DNA of 64,000 nt from Cryptomeria japonica (GCF_030272615.1 NC_081406.1:475312900-475376899); one strand, 5' to 3'; shown: positions 37,667 through 49,701, counted from the first letter of the stretch. Notes: generated by a model from the sequence alone, not told the origin. Program-made: numbers and translations.

Positions 37667-40600
37667 TCATTCTATTATACCATCTGCATCCTCTCTCTTT
37701 TGCAAAGCATCTATAATTGTCTCGTGCTCTTCCATAGAGAGAGTCCATAATTGTTTATTAGCAGGCCTGCCACGATATCTATCCAATTTTATATTAGTTG
37801 CCACTACCAAATGTGAGTAATGTATAATCTTTTTCTCTAATTCATAATCTTCAAATGCGGGCAATCCATTCTTTCTTGTTAGATATTTGCATAGCCAAGT
37901 GCCAACAACAACCACAGATCCTGTTGGATAGTCATAACCATCATCATCTACTCGAGGAGTAGTTAGCTTATGTTTTGGCTCTACACATCGAGCCAACCAA
38001 TACTCTGTCCCCTCTTCATTGTCCTCTGGTGCAACAACAGCATAGACATGTCCTGTGCACAAAACAATTTTATTTTAATATTTAATGAGAAATAAAAACA
38101 AAAATATACACTGTAAGATTTCATAAATTTATGTACTATTTAATAAATCAAAACAAATTTCAAAAATAATTTTACCTTGTTGTATAAGATCTGAAATGCG
38201 ATCATAGTCATTTGATGCAAACATTTGATCCATATCTTCATCAGTTCTTTCATGCGGATCATTTGCATCTATGGGTGTCAATGATCTTTGTTGTCATTCT
38301 TCAACCCATTCTTTATTCTCACAAAATTCCCAATCTCCAAAAACACAAAACTGACAAAAGCAAGCAAGTTGCCTTGTGAATATAGTCCATGTGTTTGAAT
38401 TAGAACTCTTAAACGAATGCCATTTAGCTGATCCAATGATGGTATTACAATCATGCCGAATAGGAATACTATCTTCCTCTATCAACCAGAAGAAACGTCG
38501 AATTGCAGAGTTTTCAGTTGATCCTTTTGACAACTTTGAATTGCACCAATCTACAACTGCATGAGCATCCTCAAATTTCACTGCATCCTCGAATTTCAAT
38601 TGTTCTCTAGCAAGAGCTCTTTTTATACAGGCACCGGCTCCATCGTGTTCCCCCTTACCATGTCCCGCTTCAAAAAAACTCCATAAATGTTGGACATTGG
38701 TTATCTTGTGAACTTTGCATAGCCAATAAAACATTCTTGCATTTTTGAATTGTCCAGTGCAGTTATCTGACCATATCATATGTTGTTTCATGTCAATTTC
38801 TCTTTCCTTAAGATTATCATAAAATACCTCGAAACAATGTTGGACAAACTCTGAAGAGTGTAATCGATTATCACTAACATAGAAATGATACTCCCTCAAA
38901 ATTTTTCTGTTATCTTCTGTACTGTCATGGTCATGTCTATATATAATGTGCACAAATATGGCCACTTGCACTGAGTTGTAGTATTGTGATTGAGTTTCCT
39001 CTTGTGGTTTTAGAGTATAATTTTCTGCAAAATCCACAACTGATACTATTGTTCCAATTGGAAATGTGTTCTTGCATATGCGAAACTGTCCATCAAGCCA
39101 TCGGGCATGTTGGGAATGTTTCACATATTTTGGAACAATATGAGTTTTAAACTCACTAATAAATGCATTCACACTATTCTGTTCTGTAATCAATTCTAAA
39201 CGTTTCCCCATCTTTCCATCCTTTAGAGGGTATTCTATATTTTTAAATCTCCTAACATCAACCATTTTTTGTCCAAACTCAGATGAAACATGTTCATGCA
39301 AACATTCACCTATCGAAGAATAGTTCCCACATAAATTGCAAAGACCATAAATGCATGAACTGGAAAGAAATAATTGTTCATTAGGTGGTTTACAAAATAA
39401 ACTTCCAATAAAATCTTTTATAGTTTCAGGTGGAACATAAACACCACAATCCTGCACAAGATCATTACCATGCAACATACAATGAATATATCGAAAAACA
39501 TCATAATAGTAACGAAACTGGACATGAGTTTTACAACAACAAGATATTCTTTGTTTATTGATTTTAACATACCAGGGTTTGCATTTTTCAAATGATCTTT
39601 GACTAATTCGTAAATTCATTAACACAGATTCATCACTAAATTTTTTAAAGAATTCAGTTTGAGTCATGTCAAGAAGATGTTTTGGATGAGGATCACGAAT
39701 TTTTGATCCCACCCTTAACTTTAAAACATCTCTAACATTTGATGAAACTCTAGTGTTATCATGCCAAAATTTTGTAATTAATTGTTTAGTTTCATCATTT
39801 AATTTCATGTCCGACCTTTGAAGTCTACCACTAAAACTCCAACAATGGTTTAGTGGATCAATTTCAATTGTGTCTCTTCTTTTGGCTGCTCTTGACAAGG
39901 TTCTACGATGTAAGTTCAAATAGCCACTTATATCACTTAACATTCTTTTATTAACAATCATTTTGTCAACTATAGCAGTCGTTATAACTCTACGTGCTGC
40001 ATTCTTATCTTTAGATCGACTTGTTTTTCCTATAGAATCGATGGCACTGGCAACAGTAGATACAACTTGCTTATATGATTCATCTTTTCTTTTTGGTTTT
40101 GCATAAATACCTATTTTTTTCATGACTTTACGCATTTTTAACATTTTTATTAATTGTAGCATTAATTGACATTGGAATCCTAACTTTTTATTATAGAAAA
40201 ATTGTTTATATAATCTGTTTGCATGTGTTCTGATTTGTCTCCAAGAAACTAACCCATTAAGATTATCTAGCACATTGCTATCAATAGTAAACAAATTACA
40301 TTCATTTTCTTTTAGAGATGGTGGTGTAATATTTTCAATTTTTATTTCTTTTCGTATTGGTGTATGAAATTTATATCCAGCTTCATTTAAATCAGCAATT
40401 TGATTGGCATCATAGTCATCAGGATTTAAAAACATACCAGGATTCGCATCCACATCAACATTTGCATCAACAGTCATACCCGTGTGTGGTTCTATATTTC
40501 TTGCATCCATCATGATGTCTTCAATGGTCTCATCTACAACGGGCACTGAACTAGATGCTTCAAAAGTGTTATTCAATTGCCGTTGTTGTGATCTTCGATC

Positions 40601-40693
40601 TCTTTGGCGTTTTGCCTCCTTCTCTCTTTGTGCTTGAATTTCGTCCACTGTCATTGTCCTCTTTTTTTTCTTTTGACGTTGCTTAGAACCCAT
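37667..40693 (-). pseudogene. DDE-type transposase gene, two exons, one in-frame TGA
   Basis: ATG at 40691-40693 (MGSKQRQKKKKRT, basic) opens exon 1, which ends at 38176. The GT-AG intron is 38175-38053. Exon 2 runs from 38052 to TGA at 37669-37667. The join keeps frame across a split Gly codon. The total is 967 residues, with a single TGA at codon 800 (38296-38294). Landmarks (numbered from this Met) are a helix-turn-helix-like SDISGYLNLHRRTLSRAAKRR near 253, Cys/His clusters at about 384-406 and 446-468, DFAENY (D554), WSDNCTGQFKN (D643) and GHGKGEHDGAGACIKR (E682/D684). Spacing and motifs fit an RNase H-fold DDE/D nuclease. The same trio occurs in uncharacterised transposon-like proteins of animals. 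I cannot name the superfamily. The C-terminal exon is a small YWLARCVEP domain. A further splice donor lies at 37659-37658, just past the stop. Confidence 0.8.
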
Positions 40694-40837
40694 TTTTACA
40701 AACTTGTCTTCAAAAAATCGCGTAAAAAATATTAAAAAGTACTGCCAAATGATGTAAAAAATCTTTGTCAGTACGGATTTCAATGATAGTGTAGTAAATC
40801 GATGCAATCTATTTTTTTTTTACAGCAACGGTTATTT

Positions 40838-41022
40838 TAATAACGGGCCCCCGTCATTTTAACAACAGGCCCCCGTTTTAAAAACGGGGGCCCCCGTTTT
40901 AATAACGGCCACGGGGGCCCATTATTTAAATAACGGGGGGCCGTTATTAAAACGGGGGCCCGTTGTTAAATCCAACGGGCAGAAAATGAAACGGGCCCCC
41001 GTTTTATAAACGGGGGCCCGTT
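40838..41022. repeat. Right-end GGGCCC hairpin array of the DNA transposon
   Basis: Five or more variants of AACGGGCCCCCGTT and its complement occur in 185 bases, ending with the full hairpin at 40990-41022 that mirrors the left end. The array is only about 145 bases upstream of the transposase ATG, so it probably overlaps its promoter or leader. GGGCCC cores resemble TCP-factor sites, which is a suggestion only. Confidence 0.85.
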
Positions 41023-41880
41023 ATGTAAAATTTGAATTCACAACCCGCCACTTGCCTCGGGATTAGGCCCGGGATAGGCCTGGGATGGCCACACCTGAGA
41101 CATGAACCTGCAAATTCAAAGCTCCATGAATGAAAGCACAAATATGATGAAATGAAATAGTTTACGTGCCTCTAATCAAAGAATTTTTATACGAAATTGA
41201 AACCCATTTCAGATTATACTGTCTAGATTCTAAATATGTAAATTAATTTAAAAATTGATTATTTTAACTATTTTTCATTTAATTTATACTAAATCAGGGT
41301 CATAAATTTGAAATATTAACTAATTTTCTTAATTTAATAACTTATTTATTTTAATGAATTTTGAAAAAAAAATTATGTCATCAATCTACACAAAATTCTT
41401 TTCAATTTAAAAAAAAAAAATTCAAAAAATACTAAGTTTACGTCAAATTATGTGGGTCGTACACGTCAAATTTTTAAAAAGATAATTACGGTCATTAAAA
41501 AATTAATTAAAAAAAATATATTTGAAAAAAAAATACAGAAAAATATGCTCATCAATCTTCAGTGTGTTACAAACCATTTCCCAAAACGGTTTGAGAAAAT
41601 AATTTTAATTGTGTCAAAAAGTGTGGGTCGTACACATGCATGGTATGGTCCTGAAACAGGCATTTTTAAAACATAGTTTTTAGAACTTCATTCAAAAAGT
41701 TATTTTTTATTATGTGGGTATTAAAATAAATTACATATTTGAAAAGTACACTCAGAGAGCTATCTTTTATATTACTGACTTTTTTCAAGATTCAATCTCT
41801 AAGTGTTTCAAAATTTAAGCTCAAGTGAGACAAAATCTGAAAAACAGGGAAAACACTTCCACTTTTTGGCCAAAAAGTGG
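41023..41880. other. Unassigned sequence right of the DNA transposon
   Basis: No gene was recognised. A phrase containing GTGGGTCGTACAC occurs twice, at about 41451 and 41625, inside two similar segments about 175 bases apart. Confidence 0.4.
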
Positions 41881-42100
41881 ACTCATCTTCTTGCACTGAC
41901 CCTTAAATGAACTCATGTTTGAGTGTCATCGCTCAACAAGTATACTAGTAATAAAACCCCAGTTTTCCTTAATCTTAGGCACGAAGTACACATGATAAAG
42001 GCCAAGTACATGCAAATACTCCCACTCAGCATCATCTAGGTGATGTCACAAAGATAGGTACTTACTCCTACTCTTTCATGTGCTTAAGACAAGCAGGATC
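41881..42100 (-). pseudogene. Second PMD gene copy, start of the domain
   Basis: The minus strand reads LGLYHVYFVPKIKENWG then ILVER-stop-HSNMSSF, matching IGLYHMFYLPEV and FVERWHTMTCSF of the copy near 29150-29210. The Trp codon of VERWH has become TGA. Homology ends near 41881, so the rest of this copy is missing. The intervening sequence to 42537 corresponds to the intron of the first copy. Confidence 0.7.
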
Positions 42101-42537
42101 AACTGTGTTCACAAAATACACTATGTTAGGGTATAACAACACGGCAGCCCTAATTGACCTATTAGCAAACATTTTTATTAGTAGACATTTCGTTTAAAAC
42201 CATACAAAATAAATGTAGCACATTTATACTCAAACATACAAAACTTATAGTATATGTGTCATTTAAACATCAATTGCACCACTCAAATAACAATTGTGAA
42301 ATAGTTATATCAAAGGTGCTAATTACCAAACAAATATGTAACCCATTTCTCAAATGCAAAAAAAGATAAGTCATACGTGAAGCATTTGCAAATGCGACAT
42401 TTGACCCACAAATGTAGCAAAAGAATCATGAATGTGCAAAATGCATGCACAAATGTAGGATAATTATTTATTGACACCTAAGACCTACTAAAAATGTGCA
42501 ATAAATGCATCAAAATGATAAGTTAAGGTTAATTACT

Positions 42538-43351
42538 TGTTAGATTCAATGACAGTCCCAAAGACACTGAGGGGGGGGGAGTGAATCAGTGTCTAACTGG
42601 TTAGCAGAATATTTATACTTATTTATACTTTGCATCCTAAAACAGTGTACCAATAAATAATAATTATTGCAATAAACAGAAATAATAGAGACAACATAGA
42701 AACACACCATAACACAAGATATTTAATGAGGAAACCCGGTGTGGGAAAAACCTTAGTGGGATTTGTGACCCACAATATTTACTCACTGGCCAATGAATAA
42801 ATACTACTTACAATAAGAGACCTGCACATGCAGGGAGGCCAACAGCCTAGAGCTCACTACTCAATAAAGAGTCACACTGACTACAAAATGGATTATCAAA
42901 TCCAAATCAATGTACTGCTCAAAACAGCATCTCTAATGCCAAGTTCAGTACCGGTTTCAGCTCAGTCTATAACCAAAACCTCTGCTGTCAACTATATCAC
43001 CTTATACAATAAAATGTCTCTCTCTAGTCCTCTCATACTACACCTCAAAATGACCTATAAGATCTTATACATATATGAGTCTTTTACAATATACCATGTA
43101 GGCTTACAAAAGATAATTACATTTACAAAAAAAATCATATAAACAAAACTTTATCCCATGTCGGTTGGAGTGTCAGTATGCTTTGTTGCTGATGTAATCT
43201 GAATGTCGGTGAAGTGCCTGTCGGTGCCCGTGTCTACCAGTGTATGATATATGTGATGTCAGGCATGTAGAAACCAATTGTCGGTGAGTTGCCAGTTGGT
43301 TGTCATCAATGATAACATCAACTATTCTCATAAGAGTGTAGAACATCAACA
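42538..43351 (-). repeat. 3' LTR of Copia 1
   Basis: It runs from TGTTAGATTC to ATCAACA on the plus strand and matches 48420-49234. It contains the palindrome CCTGCACATGCAGG at 42821-42834. Confidence 0.92.
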
Positions 43352-43365
43352 ATCTCCCCCTTTGG
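43352..43365 (-). other. PPT of Copia 1
   Basis: The minus strand reads CCAAAGGGGGAGAT immediately before the 3' LTR. It is identical to the tract at 55008-55021 in Copia 2. Confidence 0.9.
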
Positions 43366-43677
43366 CATTCATGGCAACACTCATGAGAAAAAATAAAAAC
43401 TATTATCCCAAAACTGAAATCCAAAAAGATGTGCTCCCCCTGAGCAAGTGATCTCCTCTGTACAACCATTTTTCTCTCCACTACTCCCCCTTTGACATCA
43501 ATGACAAAGGATGTCATAAATAATCAAAAGAGTACAAAAATACTACCTCAAAGTTTGTAACCAGTTGGTTACAATCTAAAACATGACCGCAAAAATCATA
43601 TTCAGACTCTACATAAATTTGTTGTTGTTAGTAAGAGTTGCCTCAGTTTGTTGGATCATACCGGTGAGATAGTGCAT

Positions 43678-46600
43678 TTATTGCTCCGGTGATCGTTCTC
43701 CTTGAACTGGTGCCTTAGATAATTCAACTCTCTGAGTAATCAAATTATCCAACCTCAGACCAAGTTTTTCCTTAAGTTCCCAGGCATTAGACCTTATTCT
43801 TGCCTTCTCTTTCTCAGGTTTTTCTAACTTCTCCTCAAAAACTGCCATTTCCTGCTCAAAAATTGATATAAGTCCAAATGAACCTATAATATTATCTGCA
43901 ATGTCATAAATTTCCTTTTGTGTCTTTTTTATCTCCTCATCAATGTCCTCAATCAAATAGTGAGGTTTACATGCTTCCCTATATAACTCCTTATACTCCA
44001 AAATTGTAGAATTGAGTGCCGGTAAAAGTGTATCCACATGATCGGTACATTTCTTTATGGCATTTTCAAAGAATGTATTCTTCTCTTTTTCAACTCTCTC
44101 CTTTATGGTGTCCTCATTCACCTTATCTATGGTTATTACATTATCAGCAATGAATTTGGACAATGTGTCCAGTTTCCCTAAAGAATCATTAATGTGATCT
44201 ATCTTACAATTTGGTGCAATCATATTTAGAATAGGTAATGTGTTATCAATTGCCTTAAATGCTAAGGCATTGCAATCAGTAATCCTTTTAATTGAATCCA
44301 AAAGTACCTTTGTTATATTAGTGGGTCTGAATTCACTTGTAGATGTGCTTGGTTCTATTCTAGGTTGCTTCTCAATAGATGTCTGACCAATCACCTTCAG
44401 TATATTCTCTTTACTTCCATCAGATGTATCGACTTTACTTTTATTTTCTTCCGGTGGATCTGTCTGTGTCTGCACCTCTACCTTTAATGGTTTCTCAGTT
44501 TTATTAGGCTTCTCTACAATTGTTGGTGTTACAAACTCAACATGAACCTCTGCCTCAGATTGTTTCTCTGTCACTGTCGATTTCTCAGTTTCCAATGGCC
44601 CTATGCTAGTTGTCTTTTCCTCAGTTTGTTTCCCAATCTCTGGTTGCTCTGTTTGAGCTGGTATCTTGGTTTTGTGAGAGACAACTGTTTGTGTTGGTAT
44701 CTCTAAGATCTTGTTGTCCTCAACACTATCTACCTTAACCTCTGTAGATTCTTTGTCTACAACAATGTTTACTTCTTGAGTATCCACATTCATTGTAAAT
44801 AGTATTTCTGACTCAGTGTTAGTATCATCATGTGTTAAACCTTCAGTAGCTATATCTGGTGGATTAGCTGTATGAACTAGTGATGAAGGTACTAATGGAG
44901 GAATGTTATATGTTATTTTTATAGAGGGTACACCACCTACTTTACCTTTTACCTTTTCCCTTGTCCTTTTGATATACTTTGAATGTTTTCTCCATTTTAG
45001 GTCTACTTCTTTCCTCTTGCTTTTCCTTCTCTACAAAGAATATGTCCCATTTATCTGCAATCTCATCTGCAATTTCTTTTACCCTTCTAGTCATCAAGCT
45101 CACTTGCCGGTGTCCACTAACAAATAATGACCAGATAGCTTCAGAAATAAGCTCCTCTATCTCTTCTTTAAAATTTACTGGATGTACAGCTAAGAGTGCT
45201 TCAACTTTCAACTTCTTGTCTAGTTCCATTACAAATAGCCTTTTGGCTTCTAATCTCATGTATAAATCATTTGGTAAATCATCAATCAATTACTTCTATC
45301 AACACTTTCTTGTAAATATCTAAATGCAAAACAATGCTTTCTTCAATTGTGTTTTTGTCAGAATCATTTGAAGAATTATACCATTTATTTACATTTGACA
45401 GATTACCTTCCTCTATAATTTCATTCAATAAAGCATCCAATGTGGAGGTAACCAGTGTCTGTTTCTTCTTAGGTGTAAGTTTCTTCTTTGGTTCCCTAAC
45501 TACCTATTGTTTCTTCTTTAGTGTTCTGGTTTTCTTAGGTGAAGGAGAGGGTATCGGTGAGGGTTTTCTCTTCCTTGCTACTCTTTTAAACTAAGCAGCC
45601 TTACCACTGTCAGTATTGGAGGATGTTACAATTAGTGAAACATGTGCTTCAGGTTGCAATCCTTCAAGCTCATTGGCTGATATACCACTGATATTCATGA
45701 CATTTTCATTGATTTCCTTGACCTTCTTGGAGGCATCTCTGATAAATTTTTCTCTTCTCTTTGTCCTTTTCTACATAGATACATAACTCTCTATTGTTTC
45801 TACATTTCCAAAGAATTTCTTAGATGGCTCCCTTGGTGCATCAAGTAGAGCTTTAGCATATGTTTCCAAAATAGATAGATCAACCTCATAACCCATCTCG
45901 GTAACCCGAATAGTTCTAGGTCTTACTACTTCCATCCAAGTTTCATCTCTTAATGACAAAATAGATTTCCTTGTCATATTTGTCAATTGTGCTTTGTGGT
46001 AGTCTCTCTCTTTCTCTCATCTTAGTTTGAAATGTTTTGAAGTAGTCTGAGATGTTCTTAACATACCAGTGAAAGCATCTTGTATCTGTTTTCCTACCGG
46101 GATGTCATAACCAAAATCCTTGTGACCTATGTTGGGTATCTCCTTGGTAAAGTACAACATTACGCATACTAGTAGGTTTCCAAAATGAAAAGTACCTTTC
46201 TTGTCTCCCTTATTCTTCTTCAAGTTATCAATTAGTTCATCCTTAAGCCATTCACACACATCAATCTTAGCATTATTATTCACCATCTCATATGCACTGT
46301 GAATAAAAAGGCTAGAAATAGAATTTAGTCTATTTGCATGAGTTGCTTTGTATCCTAGTACCATACTCACATATCTTACATTCATATCCTTGACATCATT
46401 CACTCTAAGTGTCCTACTATCATATGTGGCTCCGGTTAAATCCAATAACTCCCCTGTTAGGTATCTTCTTGGTTTTATCAGGCCTACTACTGGTTGAAGG
46501 TAAACCAGTAACTGCCTTAATTGCATCCTTGGTTATCTTGCAAAATAACTCTAACCACATGAACTCTCCATGGACTCTCCTCAATACAAGTCTGACAACT

Positions 46601-46931
46601 TCCTTAGGAAAATCGGGAATGTTCAAAATCTCTACAAAACCTAAATTTTCCACAATCTTATTTTCAAGTTTAATTACTCCATTTTCATCGGTAATAACCT
46701 CATTGAATATCTTCTTCAAATCCTTAGTCCCTAGGTTTTCTATGTTGCAATGTATGTATATTCTAGGGTCTTCTGCAAATGCTACACCTTTCAGTATTTT
46801 CGAAAAAGCTCCTACAAAATCATCTTGCTTTGCAATCTCGGGGATAATCTTGACTATGGGTCTAGGGCGTTTGATATTTTCCACAATGGTGGGTTCAAAA
46901 TAAAATTAGGAACAGAAGATGAGGAAGCCAT
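43678..46931 (-). pseudogene. Long non-pol frame of Copia 1 (homologue of 55341-58475)
   Basis: It starts at MASSSSVPN (46931) and ends APVQGERSPEQ at 43678, in several frames because of frameshifts (one within the first 25 codons). The N-terminal third carries IKRPRPI, AEDPRIYIHCNIE, IPDFPKEVVR, RVHGEFMWLE, RPDKTKK, ILGYKATHANRLNS-type and DVCEWLKDELIDNL phrases, all shared with Copia 2. A lysine-rich middle follows, then a 371-residue open C-terminus (44793-43678) that is acidic and Thr/Glu-rich, then coiled-coil. The family is not recognised. It has none of the motifs of pol. Conservation with the Copia 2 frame shows it was a real protein before decay. Confidence 0.75.
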
Positions 46932-47306
46932 TTCAAAGATAAATACCTCTTAACCAAAATTCTGAATGCCTGAAAATTACTTCGCAGCTTCACCTTAGAA
47001 TGCCCTTGCTCAATTTCGCACTCTCTGATTGTTTGAATGCTCATTGAGTTTGAAATGAAGGTTTCCTGGTGCTTTATAGCCAAAAAGGTTCCTAAAACTG
47101 CATTAAATTCTCATCGGTTAAGTGAAAACTTAACACATTCATCAGTAAAGAATAAATGTATCCTCTCACCATCAACCGAGGGTAGAATGCATGATCTTCA
47201 ACTTGCTGCAATACCCCCTAAGGATTATTCCTTAGTTAGATGAAGAATCTCCTGCCAGTGAAGGATTACTCTGTTCTACCAGTGCAGAGATAGTTTCATC
47301 AACTTT

Positions 47307-48348
47307 CTAATCCACCTTCTTAATCCATTGTTTTGAAAATTCTTGCTTTACTTCATCTACCTTTTCTTTGCCCTTCAAACTAGATCCTTTGTTGTTCGTT
47401 GGTGCATTCTTGCTTCTACAGAATTTTGCAATATTTCCAATCTTGTTGCATGCATAATAAGTTACATTATTCCTCTGAATAGCCTTTCCATATCCTTGAC
47501 CATTTTGTGATTTGCATTGATTAGATAAATGCCCAAATCTTCCACAAACATAGCATTTCACATTCATTCTGCAATTTTCTGAATTATGACCAACTTTGTT
47601 GCATTTGGAACATTGACTGGTGGGCGAGTTTACATTTTTTATTATTTCTAAATCTACAGTGATTTGCTCTGTGACCATATTTGTTGCAATTGAAACATTT
47701 CCCATTAAATTTATAAGCATTAGGTTGTCTTACCGGTTTGTTCTGATCTTGATTGTTTGCAATACCGAAACTTTCTCCATGTTCAAATCCAATTCCATTT
47801 GTATCTCCATTAGGTTTCTATCTTTTAAGCATGTCATCAAGTTCTTCTGAACTTTTCTTGAATTTGTCTTTGTGTTTATTTGCAGTAGCCAACTCATTTT
47901 CTAGAATTTCAACTTGTCTCACAAGCTCAGCTTTATCATGTTACATGTGAATTAGATCTGTCTTTAACATATCATTTTCATGACCAAGTCTCAGATTTTC
48001 ATTTCCAGCATCATTAAGTCTCCTAGTCAAGTATTCTTCATTTTTCTTCCTATCTTCAATATCCTTACATAACTTCATAGTCATATATTGCATTTCATTC
48101 TTCATATTATTGTTTTCTTGTCTCAACTTATTTGCAATGTCTCTAAGATTTTCTTTTTCATCATCATCATCATTATGCATCTTCTCATGAAGTTCATTTC
48201 TCTTCTTTTGTGCTATAACAAAGTTCTCCTGAAGTCCTTTAATGAATTCCTTAGCAGTCCTCAGATCATCTTCAAGTTTGATATTCTTCAGTTTTTCTGC
48301 ATCAAAATATTCAAGAACTCCTTCCAACTATTTTCTTAAGTTCTCCAT
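47307..48348 (-). pseudogene. Gag-like coiled coil and zinc knuckles of Copia 1
   Basis: It starts at ATG 48346-48348 (MENL). An early stop follows, then an open coiled coil (48327-47941) rich in Glu, Lys and Asn heptads. After a frameshift come four CCHC-type knuckles: CFNCNKYGHRANHC (about 47680), CSKCNKVGHNSENC, CYVCGRFGHLSNQC, and a fourth that has lost its first Cys and its His (YACNKIGNIAKFC). The N-terminal capsid-like part seen in Copia 3 is absent. It probably packaged element RNA in the virus-like particle, by analogy with Copia gag. Confidence 0.8.
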
Positions 48349-48405
48349 CTGTATCGATGTCAGAATCTCCCTCAAGCTATTAGGATTTTGCAAATAGAGG
48401 ACCAA

Positions 48406-48418
48406 GCTCTGATACCAA
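48406..48418 (-). other. PBS of Copia 1, tRNA-iMet type
   Basis: The minus strand reads TTGGTATCAGAGC, one base after the LTR end. Confidence 0.92.
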
Positions 48419-48419
48419 T

Positions 48420-49234
48420 TGTTAGATTCAATGACAGTCCCAAAGACACTGAGACGGGGGCTGGATCAGTGTCTAACCGGTTAGCAGAATATTTAAACTT
48501 ATTTATAGCTTTGCATCCCAAAATAGTGTACCAGTAAATAATAATTATTGCAATAAACAAAAATAATAGAGACAACATAGAAACACACCATAACACAAGA
48601 TATTTAATGAGGAAACCCGGTGTGGGAAAAACCTCGGTGGGATTTATGACCTACAATATTTACCCACTGGCCAATGAATAAATACTACTTACAATAAGGG
48701 GCCTGCACATGCAGGGAGGCCAATAGCCTAAAGCTCACTGCTCAATAAAGAGTCACACTGACTACAAAATGGATTATCAAATCGAATACAATGTACAGCT
48801 CAAAACAACATCTCTAATGCCAGGTTCAGTATCGGTTTAAGCTCAGTCTATAACCAAAACATTCGCTGTCAACTATATCACCTTATACAATAAAATGTCT
48901 CACTCTCTATTCCTCTCATACTACACCTCAAAATGACCTATAAGATCTCATACATATATGAGTATTTTACAATTTACCATGCTGGCTTACAAAAGATAAT
49001 TACATTTACAAAACAATTCATATAAACAAAACTTTATCCCATGTCGGCTGGAGTGCTGGTATGCTTTGTTGCTGGTGTAATTTGAATGCCAGTGAAGTGC
49101 ATGTCGATGTTGGTGTCTGTCGGTGTATAATATATGTGATGTTGGGCATGTAGAAACTAATTGCCGGTGAGTTGTCAATTGGTTGCCATCAATGACAACA
49201 TCAACTATTCTCATAAGAGTGTAGAATGCCAACA
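48420..49234 (-). repeat. 5' LTR of Copia 1
   Basis: It runs from TGTTAGATTC to TGCCAACA on the plus strand. The CCTGCACATGCAGG palindrome is at 48702-48715. It differs from the 3' LTR by scattered single bases and a few small indels. Confidence 0.92.
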
Positions 49235-49701
49235 CTACTTACCCCCACCGTATATGCCAGTTGCCCAACTAAATGTTTGGACTTCCTCATGCGATGGTGC
49301 TCACATCTAACACCTACCATATCTCCACAACGATTACTCAAGGGCTCTCTTCTCTATCCAAATTCTCTAGGCTTGCAATCCATAAATGAGCCAAATGAGC
49401 CCTAATCACCTACTCATAGGCCAAACTACCCTAATTAGGGATGCCTACTATACTGGTTGTGATTGCTTTGGACTTCTAAACCTCGTAAATTGACCCTATA
49501 TATCTCATTTTTTTAGTAGAATACATTTTTGGTCTCACAATCACATTACTGACAAATTGGCCTTCAATTCATGATTTCTTGCCCAATTTCCCAAGGGGGT
49601 GCCACATTACCATGTCGCCACTAGGGCATATTGGGGCAAAATATAATTAATTTTTCTTTGAAACAATACTCAAAATAGCATTTTCTCAAAGAGGGGCAAA
49701 A
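49235..49701 (-). pseudogene. First exon of the second PMD copy, and Tat PPT
   Basis: The minus strand from about 49420 (ATGGATTGCAAGCC) leads through GDMVG to a splice donor GGGGTAAGT at about 49245, paralleling the first exon at 29726-29860 and its donor. A plus-strand PPT GAGGGGCAAAA at 49691-49701 precedes the LTR. Continuity with 42537 is broken by Copia 1. Confidence 0.6.

Larger units (their letters stand above)
31022..41022 (-). mobile_element. DNA transposon of about 10 kb, unassigned superfamily
   Basis: Matching palindrome-rich ends (31022-31056 and 40990-41022, both AACGGGCCCCCGTT then a short A/T loop then AACGGGGGCCCGTT) bound two convergent genes. One is a DDE-type transposase on the minus strand and the other is a seven-exon gene on the plus strand. 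Because the ends are themselves palindromes, they are both inverted and direct repeats. The exact element edge and target duplication could not be fixed by eye. No LTR, RT or poly-A features occur inside. Both genes are nearly intact, so this is the youngest-looking coding unit in the window. Strand is given as that of the transposase. Confidence 0.75.
42538..49234 (-). mobile_element. Copia 1: non-autonomous Copia-type LTR element, minus strand
   Basis: LTRs 42538-43351 and 48420-49234, PPT 43352-43365 and PBS 48406-48418 are all readable. The flanks TTACT (42533-42537) and CTACT (49235-49239) are a 5-base target duplication with one mismatch. The interior holds a gag-like coiled-coil/zinc-knuckle frame and a long non-pol frame. 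No protease, integrase or reverse transcriptase motif was found. It is inserted in the intron of the second PMD copy. Confidence 0.88.

Noticed and set aside
38294-38330. A small intron removing the TGA of the transposase
   Set aside because: The only GT...AG pair around the stop would give an intron of about 37 bases, too short for plants. A nonsense mutation is simpler.
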